Assembly: GCA_021738725.1 (NCBI GenBank)
Contig: JAIPBE010000005.1
Location: forward strand, 74,174 to 138,173
Reading direction: 5' to 3'
Origin: Saprospiraceae bacterium
GTDB taxonomy: Bacteria; Bacteroidota; Bacteroidia; Chitinophagales; Saprospiraceae
Length of the DNA stretch: 64,000 bases
Below, piece after piece: positions 15,256 through 23,721 of the stretch. Under the pieces are notes generated by a model. The model was not told the DNA's origin. It saw only the letters and a list, made by a program, of their open reading frames with translations, and did no database searches. Position numbers and translations under genes: made by a program. How positions within the stretch are numbered: the stretch's first letter is position 1; each line of letters starts with the position of its first letter.

Positions 15256-17345
15256 CAATACTTTCCTAAATATCTTCTCACGATCCATTCTATAGCCAGC
15301 AAAACCAGAAGGATACCAAAGATCCAACGCAAATGAATGGCCGGCTTCGTTTCCATGGTCGTGAACAAGATAGGTTTCATTCGTTGATCGCCCCGGATCT
15401 GATCAGCCAAACTCTGAATCTCCGATGCCAACACCATCTTTCCTCCAGACTCGGCAGCCAGGCCCTGGAGCAAGTCGTGATCAGCCTGCATTTCCACTTG
15501 TTCGACATTCACCTCTCGAATACTGAATTTCCCATCATAGGTCAAGTCCTTCAGATCCAGAGTGGTTTTGGCTTTATAACTGTAATTCCCCGGTGGAAAA
15601 AGCCCTGCCTGCAAGGCATAGATCTTTCCGGCCTTATTCATGGTAAACGGATATACCTTCCCATCCTGATCCTTGAGCACGACCTGAGCATCCGGGTCAT
15701 TGACCAATTCATAGTTGTCATTATAGAGTTCACCGTCAAACAAAACAGGCTCGTTCTCCGCAAAAACCTGGCGGGAAGTCGTGACGCGGAAGCGGCGCTT
15801 ATCTTCTTTCAGGCTGAGAAATTGGACGGTTTTCCGGATCAATTCATCCAGGATTTCCTGATTCCCATGCTGTAAATGATCGAACAATCGCCATTTCCAC
15901 AACCCCTCACCTGCCAGGACGGCCATTTTCACACCTTGCTCCTCTCCCAGGATCCAGAGGGGATATTCGGTCGAAACAGCCCCAATGCGCTGACGCAGCA
16001 GGGTCCGGCCGCCCGGATCGGCACGATAGTCGCCAAATGGAGCAAGCATTGGTGGAAATTGGGGCAACTGAGTGTACAGATCCGATTCAAGTGTAAACAC
16101 CGAGAAATTCTTTTCTATGATGGCCTGCACCTCATTTGTACTCCGGCCATCGCCCCTGATCTCCAGAATCCCCTGCCACGCTGGCAAGGTGCGCAGGTCG
16201 GATTGACCTCCCAGAATGAACCACAAGGGAATTCTCGAATGCTTGACTTCCTGTAGGAGATCCGCATACAATTGACGGTTGGAAGGAATCTGATGGAGGA
16301 TGATCAGATCATATTCTCGCAGCCCTTTGCCGGGGTCCTTGCCGTAGCGCAATTCCACCTGATAGTTCCGATCGGCCGACAGGCTTTGCTTTAAAGCAGT
16401 GAGATCCGGATGCGGTGCATCCGCAATGATCAACACCTTTTGACGGGCATCCAGGATCTCGATATAGATATCTCTGGTGTTGTTGGCGATATTCTTCTCG
16501 TCCGAAATCGGCTGCAAGGAAAAACGGTAATGATGCACACCGGCCCGACCCGCTTCCAAAAGCGTTTCTATGGTCTTGAAATATATATCTGATTCTAATC
16601 CAACTGGTTCTTTCTGCAAGACCACAGGCTTGCCATCGCGGATCTCGGAAATGACCAACTCAGTGCGAGCACCCTGGCAATTCCGGCCCTGAATGTCAAT
16701 TTGAACCTGGAATTTGTCGCCTTGATAAGCGACCTGATTATGGAAGATTCGTTTGATCCCAATATCCCGCATAGGTGTCGGATCTCCCACCGCCACGGGG
16801 AACACCGGTATAGTCGCCACGTTTCTACTGTATCTCGGATTGGCTCCTTTGTTATACAATCCATCTGTGGCCAACACGATGCCGCCGAGATTCTCCTGAC
16901 CGAGAACATCGCGAATATAGGTCAGAATTGCATCCAGATCTGTTTCCTGATCGGCAAAGGTGGGGTCAAATTCAGGTCGAACCGCTTGACCAAAAGCATA
17001 TACCTGAATGTCGAAGTCCCTGGACAGATCAGATCGGAGTTGTTCGAGGTCCTGGATCAGTTGCGCACCATCTTTGGCATTGGATATGGAGGATGACGCA
17101 TCCTGAGCAATGACAATAACCGGTTTGTGGAGTTCGCTTTCCTCTCTTTTGATCAATGGTGAAAGCAGAAGTATAGCCAGCAAAGTGACAACCAGAGCCC
17201 GGAGAGCGGCCAATAACCATCGAACCCAGGCTTTTCTTTCCTGAAAATCGGATGTCCGATAATAGAGGATACCCGCAACCAACAGTCCGATTGCCAGACA
17301 GCCTAAAATATACCACCAGGGATATGGCCAACTAATATTACCCAC
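15255..17345 (-). CDS. VWA-like membrane protein of unknown function
   Basis: 696 aa. There are two N-terminal membrane segments (about residues 9-28 and 40-62) and one close to the C-terminus (about 670-688). The first soluble part looks like a von Willebrand A domain: VIVIAQDASSSISN has a degenerate DxSxS metal site, and IVLATDGLYNKGANP is the usual TDG block. A glutamine-amidotransferase-like region follows, then a beta-rich segment. Similar architecture occurs in Bacteroidota Bat-operon and gliding-region membrane proteins, but no bat or moxR genes are nearby. It is the first gene of a two-gene operon with bshB1 (TGATG junction). Confidence 0.8.
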   Translation of the reverse strand: MGNISWPYPWWYILGCLAIGLLVAGILYYRTSDFQERKAWVRWLLAALRALVVTLLAILLLSPLIKREESELHKPVIVIAQDASSSISNAKDGAQLIQDLEQLRSDLSRDFDIQVYAFGQAVRPEFDPTFADQETDLDAILTYIRDVLGQENLGGIVLATDGLYNKGANPRYSRNVATIPVFPVAVGDPTPMRDIGIKRIFHNQVAYQGDKFQVQIDIQGRNCQGARTELVISEIRDGKPVVLQKEPVGLESDIYFKTIETLLEAGRAGVHHYRFSLQPISDEKNIANNTRDIYIEILDARQKVLIIADAPHPDLTALKQSLSADRNYQVELRYGKDPGKGLREYDLIILHQIPSNRQLYADLLQEVKHSRIPLWFILGGQSDLRTLPAWQGILEIRGDGRSTNEVQAIIEKNFSVFTLESDLYTQLPQFPPMLAPFGDYRADPGGRTLLRQRIGAVSTEYPLWILGEEQGVKMAVLAGEGLWKWRLFDHLQHGNQEILDELIRKTVQFLSLKEDKRRFRVTTSRQVFAENEPVLFDGELYNDNYELVNDPDAQVVLKDQDGKVYPFTMNKAGKIYALQAGLFPPGNYSYKAKTTLDLKDLTYDGKFSIREVNVEQVEMQADHDLLQGLAAESGGKMVLASEIQSLADQIRGDQRMKPILFTTMETKPAIHLRWIFGILLVLLAIEWIVRRYLGKY

Positions 17346-17716
17346 GATTCGATTTATGGGATGAAACGAGAACTAGCCCACAAAGTTATGCCCCTTCGGA
17401 AAAACTTTAGGGTACTTCTATAAACCTCCGAAATAGGCCAAATCCAAGGAAGACCAAACGAGGCCTGCCTGCGGGCAGGCAGGCAAGGCGTTTCAAAGGA
17501 GAATAGCCGTAGCTATGTGACTGAGAAACAATCACGCGTAATCGCGGGACGCAGGTATTCCATGGATAAATGATTTAAATTCTTTGTTTGGCCATTGAGT
17601 AGGGTTAATAGAGGTGCACTTCAGTGGATTGATCGGCCGCCAAGGTAACATCTTGCCATCCCAAACGTTTCAATCCATATCCATTTGCCCTAAGAAATCA
17701 CCAGAAAGGAAGACTT
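17346..17716. other. 371-bp gene-free stretch between divergent genes
   Basis: Lies between the divergent VWA-like gene and the 17717 gene. It contains a structured repeat-like element (17450-17560, described separately). Apart from that I see no coding sequence. An AAGGAAG ribosome binding site lies just before the ATG at 17717. No clear TAnnTTTG box is placed for either flanking gene. Confidence 0.7.
17450..17560 (+). repeat. Structured intergenic repeat-like element
   Basis: A perfect palindrome with 10-bp arms, GCCTGCCTGC (17463-17472) and GCAGGCAGGC (17475-17484), is followed by a second structure in which GTTTC (17490-17494) can pair with GAAAC (17525-17529) around an inner ATAGC/GCTAT hairpin (17502-17515). 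The order is GC palindrome, then AGCCGTAGCTATGTGACTGAG. I recall similar intergenic sequences recurring in Bacteroidota genomes, but there is only one copy in this window and I cannot verify recurrence. It could be a REP-like or MITE-like mobile palindrome or a conserved RNA. Confidence 0.5.
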
Positions 17717-18988
17717 ATGAGAATCTTGACCATCGGATTTGTCCTGTTCATCAGCCTGGCAGTGAGGCTGGATGCTGCACATATCTTGATCCCCATGGAT
17801 GATACCCAGAAGAATCATCTGAAGGCATATGGGATCACCTATTGGGTGTTGGACAAAGGAATCGAAGCATATTGGCTGCTGAACTATCGAGGTGGCAGCT
17901 TCGCCTTTACCAATAATCCTGTTTTCGAAAAGGAATGCCTTACACGAGGTGTTACCTATGAGATCATTCCAGATGGTGCGTTCAACCAGATCCTCACAGA
18001 GATCGGCAATCCGGAAGTCAATATGGAAGCCATGAAGCTGGAGAAGGCGCCGAAGGTGGCTGTGTACACGCCTGAATTTGATTCTAAAGGCAAACGAATA
18101 CAACCCTGGGATGATGCTGTGACTCTGGTCCTGACCTATGCGGAGATCCCGTATGAGACAGTATACGACCGGGAAGTTCTATCCGATCAGCTCGCCCAAT
18201 ATGACTGGTTGCATCTGCACCACGAAGACTTCACGGGGCAGTATGGAAAGTTCTATCGGTCCTACAGCTCACAACCCTGGTACAAGGAAAGTCAGAAGAG
18301 AATGGAATCGATGGCAGCAGAACTGGGATTTGAGAAAGTATCTCAAATGAAGTTGGCTGTCGTCAAAAAGATCCGGGAATTCGTGGGTGGCGGTGGATTC
18401 ATGTTCGCAATGTGCTCTGCAACTGACACCTATGATATTGCCCTGGCCGCAGATGGCGTTGACATCTGTGCAGCCATGTATGATGGAGATGCTGCTGACA
18501 AACAGGCTCAATCCAAATTGAATTATGACAATGGCTTTGCTTTCACCAATTACAAATTGGTCATGGATCCACTGGTCTATGAATATTCAAATATTGATAA
18601 TGGCACGCAAAGAAATCCGGATACGGACTACTTCAGCCTCTTCGAATTCTCTGCCAAGTGGGATCCGGTCCCCAGCATGTTGACCCAATGCCACACCCGG
18701 ACCATCAAGGGATTCATGGGTCAGACAACTGCGTTTATCAAAGATTATGTCAAAACAAATGTGCTGGTATTAGGAGACAATAAACCCGCCAATGAAGTCA
18801 GGTATATCCACGGTGATTTTGGCGAGGGCTTCTGGACCTTTTATGGGGGCCATGACCCGGAGGATTATCGTCATTTCGTAGGAGATCCGGAGACAGATCT
18901 CAATCTGCATCCCAATTCCCCCGGTTACCGTCTGATCCTCAATAATGTTCTTTTTCCAGCTGCCCGAAAGAAAAAGCGGAAGACCTGA
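17717..18988 (+). CDS. Secreted protein of unknown function (named 'asparagine synthetase B' in some Bacteroidota)
   Basis: 423 aa with an N-terminal signal peptide (about residues 1-20). The N-terminal block HILIPMDDTQKNHLKAYG and YWLLNYRGGSF matches a Bacteroidota family that databases often label asparagine synthetase B, to my recollection. I see none of the features of true AsnB: no Cys2 amidotransferase nucleophile and no SGGLDS ATP-pyrophosphatase loop. The C-terminal half (from about residue 115, VAVYTPEFDSKGKRIQPWDD onward) resembles a ThuA or class I glutamine amidotransferase-like fold, with GGGGFMFAMCSATD as a possible nucleophile-elbow-like region. Function unknown; the name should not be taken as functional evidence. 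It has a good AAGGAAG ribosome binding site. Confidence 0.75.
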   Translation: MRILTIGFVLFISLAVRLDAAHILIPMDDTQKNHLKAYGITYWVLDKGIEAYWLLNYRGGSFAFTNNPVFEKECLTRGVTYEIIPDGAFNQILTEIGNPEVNMEAMKLEKAPKVAVYTPEFDSKGKRIQPWDDAVTLVLTYAEIPYETVYDREVLSDQLAQYDWLHLHHEDFTGQYGKFYRSYSSQPWYKESQKRMESMAAELGFEKVSQMKLAVVKKIREFVGGGGFMFAMCSATDTYDIALAADGVDICAAMYDGDAADKQAQSKLNYDNGFAFTNYKLVMDPLVYEYSNIDNGTQRNPDTDYFSLFEFSAKWDPVPSMLTQCHTRTIKGFMGQTTAFIKDYVKTNVLVLGDNKPANEVRYIHGDFGEGFWTFYGGHDPEDYRHFVGDPETDLNLHPNSPGYRLILNNVLFPAARKKKRKT

Positions 18989-19016
18989 CCAAAGGGATTG
19001 TCTATCTTGCGCGCCG

Positions 19017-20138
19017 ATGATACGGGACTATATTGCCACGACATTAGGGGGTCTTGAAAGTGTGACGGCGCAGGAGTTGGAAACTCTGGGCGCAACAGAT
19101 ATCGAAGCGGGTGCCCGGATGGTGCGCTTTCGCGGAGAGGTCTCACTCCTCTATAAAGTATGTTTTACTGCGAGAACGATCTTGCGGGTATTGGAGCCCC
19201 TGGCCAGCTTCCAGATCCAAAACGAACGAGATCTTTACTGGAAGACAATGGATCTCCCCTGGCGGAAAGTGCTTGGGCCCGACCAGACCTTCGCCATCAC
19301 CGGCGTCATTAATTCCCGGCTTTTTCCCCATACCAATTATCCTTCCCTGGTGGTCAAAGATGCCTTGTGTGATCGGATCCGAAAAGACATCGGACGCCGT
19401 CCAGATGTCGACCGTGATGAACCGGACGTTCGGATCAATCTGCACATTTTTGAAGACCAGGTGGACATCTTACTCGATGCAGTTGGATCCAGCATGCATA
19501 TGCGCGGCTATCGCCGGTATCAGGGTTTGGCTCCGTTGAATGAGGTATTGGCCGCAGGCCTGGTCAAACTGACCGGATGGACACCAGAGATTCCCTTGTG
19601 GGATCCGATGTGTGGATCCGGCACCATCCTGACGGAAGCCGCCGAATGGGCCATTGGTCGCCCTTCACAGATCCGACGTGGCCGGTTCTCCTTCCAGGGG
19701 TGGCCTGACTACGAACCAGGAATCTGGCGACAGATCAAGCTCACTGAAAAAGAAACTACTGTTCCAGAAGGACTGGAAATATTTGGTTCCGATGAGAATG
19801 AGGAGGTGATCGACGGAGCAAGAAAGAATATCCGAGGTGTTGGCCTGGGTGAGATCATCATGACAGAGGTCTGCGATTTCTTTTCTCTGACTCCACCGGG
19901 CAAGCCCGTGATGTTGATCATGAACCCACCCTACGACGAAAAGATACCATTGGAAAGTGCAGAAGAGTTCTACAAAAAAATCGGTGACAAACTGAAACAG
20001 GATTTTGTCGGATCCACTGCCTGGATCCTCTCTGCCAATAAGCAGGCCATGCGTCAGATCGGTTTACAATCTGCCCAGCGTTTCCCAGTTTTCAATGGTC
20101 CTCTCCCGGCAGAATTCTGTCAATACGACCTGTTCTAG
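19017..20138 (+). CDS. THUMP-domain class I SAM-dependent RNA methyltransferase
   Basis: 373 aa from the ATG at 19017; a longer frame to 18945 would overlap the previous gene and is not conserved. The order is: N-terminal ferredoxin-like and THUMP region (about 1-155), then a Rossmann methyltransferase with LWDPMCGSGTILTEAA (SAM and target-binding block) and the catalytic-type motif LIMNPPYDEKI (NPPY) near residue 300. This is the RlmL-N/Trm-G10/YpsC architecture, modifying guanine N2 in rRNA or tRNA. The exact target is not decidable from sequence. It lies 28 bp after the previous gene on the same strand. Confidence 0.92.
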   Translation: MIRDYIATTLGGLESVTAQELETLGATDIEAGARMVRFRGEVSLLYKVCFTARTILRVLEPLASFQIQNERDLYWKTMDLPWRKVLGPDQTFAITGVINSRLFPHTNYPSLVVKDALCDRIRKDIGRRPDVDRDEPDVRINLHIFEDQVDILLDAVGSSMHMRGYRRYQGLAPLNEVLAAGLVKLTGWTPEIPLWDPMCGSGTILTEAAEWAIGRPSQIRRGRFSFQGWPDYEPGIWRQIKLTEKETTVPEGLEIFGSDENEEVIDGARKNIRGVGLGEIIMTEVCDFFSLTPPGKPVMLIMNPPYDEKIPLESAEEFYKKIGDKLKQDFVGSTAWILSANKQAMRQIGLQSAQRFPVFNGPLPAEFCQYDLF

Positions 20139-20255
20139 GCACCGAACCAGACTTCTATTACTTGTCAATCAACCTGACGAATATGACACTCTCGGAGTGA
20201 CTTCGGACATCCTCTACTCCAGAACGGCTGCTTATATTGCAGCAAAGAATTCGTT

Positions 20256-21323
20256 ATGGTACGCACCAAGATTGCAGGTATCGGAAAGTACTTGCCCAAG
20301 ACAATTGTGAAGAATGATGACCTCCAGTCGGTCATGGAAACATCCGATGAATGGATCCAGGAGCGAACAGGTATTCAGGAACGGCGGTATGGTATAAAAC
20401 ATGAAGAAACCACCACCACGATGGCCGCTCATGCTGCGCGAACCGCCATCGAACGTGCCGGAATCACACCGAATGATGTCGATTTCATTCTCTTTGCCAC
20501 ATTGAGTCCAGACTACTATTTTCCCGGCTGCGGGGTGTTGCTCCAACGTGAACTGGGCATCACCAAAACCACGATCGGGGCGATGGATATTCGCAATCAG
20601 TGTACTGGTTTCGTGTATGGTCTAGCCACGGGGGATCAGTTTATCCGAAGTGGGATGTATCGGAATGTACTTGTCGTCGGTGCGGAAATGCACAGCATGG
20701 GTCTGGACTATTCCACAAGAGGGCGTAATGTCACAGTCATCTTCGGGGATGGTGCCGGAGCTGTCCTGCTCCAACCGACCGAGGAAGCCGATCAAGGTAT
20801 CCTTGCAAGCAAACTGCATTCGGATGGCACCTATGCCGAAAAACTTGCTTTCATCAACCCCGGGGCGCATGGGGGGTATCATAATCGATACCTCGAAGAA
20901 GCCGTCGACTATGGCTATGGCAACGATGCATTTGGAGGCATTTTCCTGACGGAAAAAATGATCGCGGATGGTATGACCTTCCCATATATGGATGGCCCTT
21001 TCGTCTTCAAATTTGCTGTCCAGAAGTTTCCGGAAGTCATCCAGGAAGTATTAAAGGAGGCCGGGGAGAATCTGTCCAATCTGGACATGTTGGTCCCACA
21101 CCAGGCCAATTTGCGTATCAGTCAGTTTGTCCAGCGCATATTAAAGCTTCGAGATGACCAGGTATGGAACAATATTCAAAAATACGGGAACACCACTGCA
21201 GCGTCTGTACCTATCGCTCTTTGTGAGGCGGTGGAAGAAGGTGCCATCAAACGAGGCGATCTGGTTTGTCTGGCGGCGTTTGGAAGTGGATTCACCTGGG
21301 GTGCCAATCTGCTTCGCTGGTAG
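20256..21323 (+). CDS. fabH: 3-oxoacyl-ACP synthase III family protein (KAS III)
   Basis: 355 aa, FabH-type thiolase-fold condensing enzyme that joins an acyl-CoA to malonyl-ACP. The catalytic triad is intact: Cys116 in DIRNQCTGFVYG, His282 in VPHQANLR and Asn312 in YGNTTAASVP. The SDEWIQERTGIQERR opening is typical. The nucleophile context (RNQCTGF) differs from the usual SAACSGF of housekeeping FabH, so it may be a second KAS III paralogue with a different acyl preference. No fatty-acid operon (plsX, acpP, fabD) is adjacent. The gene symbol is a family name only. Confidence 0.88.
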   Translation: MVRTKIAGIGKYLPKTIVKNDDLQSVMETSDEWIQERTGIQERRYGIKHEETTTTMAAHAARTAIERAGITPNDVDFILFATLSPDYYFPGCGVLLQRELGITKTTIGAMDIRNQCTGFVYGLATGDQFIRSGMYRNVLVVGAEMHSMGLDYSTRGRNVTVIFGDGAGAVLLQPTEEADQGILASKLHSDGTYAEKLAFINPGAHGGYHNRYLEEAVDYGYGNDAFGGIFLTEKMIADGMTFPYMDGPFVFKFAVQKFPEVIQEVLKEAGENLSNLDMLVPHQANLRISQFVQRILKLRDDQVWNNIQKYGNTTAASVPIALCEAVEEGAIKRGDLVCLAAFGSGFTWGANLLRW

Positions 21324-21475
21324 CATTCCCCAGCATGAAGTATTAGATTCCCAGTGAAATCCCTAATTTTTCGGTGTCAATTTTTACAAGAGATGTATCT
21401 TGATGCCAGTCCAATCATTTCATTTAATGCCTGGATAGTGATGGATTTTTCTTTCAACCAAATCAACCATTTCGT

Positions 21476-21919
21476 ATGAAAAAACTGCTGTTACTCCTCC
21501 TGATCTCTTCTGTATCCTCCCTGTCTTTTGCGGCAGTAAGTGGTACATGGTCCACTCGATATGCCGACCAAGCCGATGTTCAGGCATTACCGCCTGGTCT
21601 TCAGCAAATGGCCCTGAACCAATTCCTGGACCTTACACCTTCAACGTATCAGGAAATGACCGGCGAACGCCTGAGCCTGGTTCAAACCGTTACATTAAAG
21701 GCCGCACAGAAATACGTCAAGAAACAATCCAAGAAAAGCAACGACATTCCTAAAGGATTGTATATCGTCCTGGCTATTTTCGGTTGGGCCTGGCTCGCTA
21801 TGGGCATTATGGACAACTGGGAAGGGTCTAATTGGTGGGTCAATCTCCTTCTGACTATTTTCCTTTGTGGTATTGGAGGTCTTATCCATGCCCTTGTGAA
21901 GATGAAGGAATATTACTGA
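21476..21919 (+). CDS. Small membrane protein, YqaE/Pmp3-like
   Basis: 147 aa. A cleavable signal peptide (residues 1-19, ending in FAA), a short polar region, a basic stretch (KAAQKYVKKQSKKSND), then two membrane helices (about 93-112 and 120-140) ending in GGLIHALVKMKEYY. The helices, with an IP-K-L-IVLAIF start and the WW-VNLLLTIF-CGIGG-IHAL pattern, resemble the YqaE/Pmp3 stress-response membrane proteins as they occur in Bacteroidota, where a signal-peptide extension is common. Function unknown. It is followed by a strong intrinsic terminator. Confidence 0.7.
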   Translation: MKKLLLLLLISSVSSLSFAAVSGTWSTRYADQADVQALPPGLQQMALNQFLDLTPSTYQEMTGERLSLVQTVTLKAAQKYVKKQSKKSNDIPKGLYIVLAIFGWAWLAMGIMDNWEGSNWWVNLLLTIFLCGIGGLIHALVKMKEYY

Positions 21920-21939
21920 TCCACGTTCCATCTAATTTT

Positions 21940-21975
21940 AAACGATCCGGGTCCCAGGCACCCGGATCGTTTTTT
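21940..21975 (+). terminator. Intrinsic terminator after 21476 gene
   Basis: The arms 21940-21952 (AAACGATCCGGGT) and 21960-21972 pair perfectly over 13 bp around a 7-nt loop, followed by T residues. It lies 20 bp past the stop and before the DUF2752 gene. Confidence 0.9.
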
Positions 21976-22006
21976 ACTTTTAACCCGAACCACCCGGCAT
22001 TCCCCT

Positions 22007-22324
22007 ATGGCCACTTCGCGATGGATACAGATCATCTGGTTGATCGGCTTACTGGCCACGCCACTGGTATTATGGATCCTCCCTTCAAACCAATTTGATA
22101 GCGAAACAGGGCTGATCATGTGCCCTTCTCGACGGTTCTTTGACGTCGAATGTTATGGCTGTGGCATGACACGAGCTGTGATGCATCTGCATCATCTCGA
22201 ATGGTCGGACGCCCTATTCTTCAATTACGGTGTGATCATCGTCTACCCGGGTCTGATCATCTTTTGGCTGTGGCTGGTTCGCAGGTCCTTGAGTCAATTG
22301 GCCATTCTCCCATCAAAGGCTTGA
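22007..22324 (+). CDS. DUF2752 family membrane protein
   Basis: 105 aa with two membrane helices (about 7-24 and 74-92). Between them is the family signature MCPSRRFFDVECYGCGMTRAVMHL (cited by its key parts: CPSRRFF, C-x-GCGMTRA). Two conserved cysteines around a GCGMTR motif characterise DUF2752, a family of unknown role. The gene follows a terminator, so it must have its own promoter, and ends 40 bp from the convergent acyltransferase gene. Confidence 0.88.
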   Translation: MATSRWIQIIWLIGLLATPLVLWILPSNQFDSETGLIMCPSRRFFDVECYGCGMTRAVMHLHHLEWSDALFFNYGVIIVYPGLIIFWLWLVRRSLSQLAILPSKA

Positions 22325-22364
22325 CTGATCTGTCTCCTCCCTTTGAAAATATTGTGTTCTTCAA

Positions 22365-23657
22365 CTACTTCTGGCTGATCTGGATGCTGCGCCATAATTC
22401 AACCATGACCTCTCTCACAGACCCCAGTTTTTGCCTGAGGTCTGCATCGAGCTTTTGCCATTGCTTTGCCTGGCGAAATCGCTTCAACCATTCCCCGCTC
22501 CAGACGGACCATCCTGCTGAAATGGGAAACAGGATCAGGAAAATCAACCCATATCTCCAGTTGACAGTACTGATCACTGCCGACCAGCCCATCCACCAAA
22601 AAGCCCAACCCATCATAATACTCCCCAAAAGGATGGAACTCTGAAATTCAATGATCCTCACGGTTCGTCGGGTGAGCCAACGTCCGAGCTGAACCGGGGG
22701 CCAGTGACATATATAAATGAGCCAATGGGAGAACAGGATCGGCATCCATACCAATTGGTCGACCATGGTTATTCGGGGTGACAGGGCCACCACTTCATCT
22801 TCTATTTGATTTTCTTCCAACTGAAGAAAGTAGGGTGTGAACTCCTCTTGAAGCCGTTCCTTGGTTAAAACGTTCAACTGATTCAACTTGACCATCGCTT
22901 CGTATTCAGCGTGCAATACCTGCGGATCGTGCTCGACAATGGGTAGGATCTTTCTGGTCCGGATTCGTACCAGTTGGAGAATCCATTCCGCCAACACTTC
23001 ATCATCAGGGTTATCAATATGGACAACTCGTTTTTCCAGAGCAACCCGGATACGATCCGTGACCTTGCTCAGCGTCTGATTGGGCTGATCTTGAAAACCT
23101 TCCAGATACGGGGCCAGGGAAAACGGTTCCGCAAAATCAACCATGATCTCCTTTCTCGATCGCTCGGCATACGTGTAATTGATGCCCACTGGCTGGATCA
23201 TCACATCCTTTAATTGGTATTCATCCATGGCCCCCAATCCGATCCGGGCGGCACCTTTCTGAAGAGGGCGGAGTCGCTTTTCATGTTTCATTCGACCCTC
23301 CGCCATGATGAGAATAGCCCCTCCTTTCGACAAAATCCTTTTTGCGACAGAAAAGGATGCTTCGTTTTGCCTTAAAGCCGAAAACCCGTCATGAAAACGA
23401 TAGATCGGAATGAGGTGGACCTGCCGTAGCAGCCATCGCACCAAAGGAGACATAAATACATCTCCACGCGCCATAAAGTGCAATTCTCTGGGACCAAAAC
23501 ATGCCAGAAAACAGGGCTCGACAAACGCAGTGGGATGATTTGCTGTAAAGATCAGAGGCGTGTCGCGTGGTATCTGGTCAAGACCCGTCAGATGGATCTT
23601 TCTGAAAAATGCCAGGAAGGCCCATCGGGTCACTGGTCGAAGAAGGGTGTACAACAT
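22365..23657 (-). CDS. 1-acyl-sn-glycerol-3-phosphate acyltransferase-like protein
   Basis: 430 aa. The PlsC-type acyltransferase domain fills the first half: motif I appears as TANHPTAFVEP (residues about 38-48), and the third block as MAEGRMKHEKRLRPLQKGAA, equivalent to the FPEG motif. The C-terminal part (about 325-390) has membrane-spanning segments. Many Bacteroidota paralogues read NHP-A--DP; here the acidic residue is glutamate. Members transfer acyl chains to phosphoglycerol lipids, but the substrate of this longer, membrane-anchored type is unclear. No partner genes adjacent. Confidence 0.82.
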   Translation of the reverse strand: MLYTLLRPVTRWAFLAFFRKIHLTGLDQIPRDTPLIFTANHPTAFVEPCFLACFGPRELHFMARGDVFMSPLVRWLLRQVHLIPIYRFHDGFSALRQNEASFSVAKRILSKGGAILIMAEGRMKHEKRLRPLQKGAARIGLGAMDEYQLKDVMIQPVGINYTYAERSRKEIMVDFAEPFSLAPYLEGFQDQPNQTLSKVTDRIRVALEKRVVHIDNPDDEVLAEWILQLVRIRTRKILPIVEHDPQVLHAEYEAMVKLNQLNVLTKERLQEEFTPYFLQLEENQIEDEVVALSPRITMVDQLVWMPILFSHWLIYICHWPPVQLGRWLTRRTVRIIEFQSSILLGSIMMGWAFWWMGWSAVISTVNWRYGLIFLILFPISAGWSVWSGEWLKRFRQAKQWQKLDADLRQKLGSVREVMVELWRSIQISQK

Positions 23658-23721
23658 GTGAAAAGGTCAACAGAATGGCAAGGTAAGGCTGGAATTCATA
23701 ATCCAGGGCTACTTTTGAAGG

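Noticed and set aside
15255..17345. Bat/MoxR aerotolerance operon
   Set aside because: The protein has a VWA-like part, but no moxR, batA-E or TPR partner genes are next to it.
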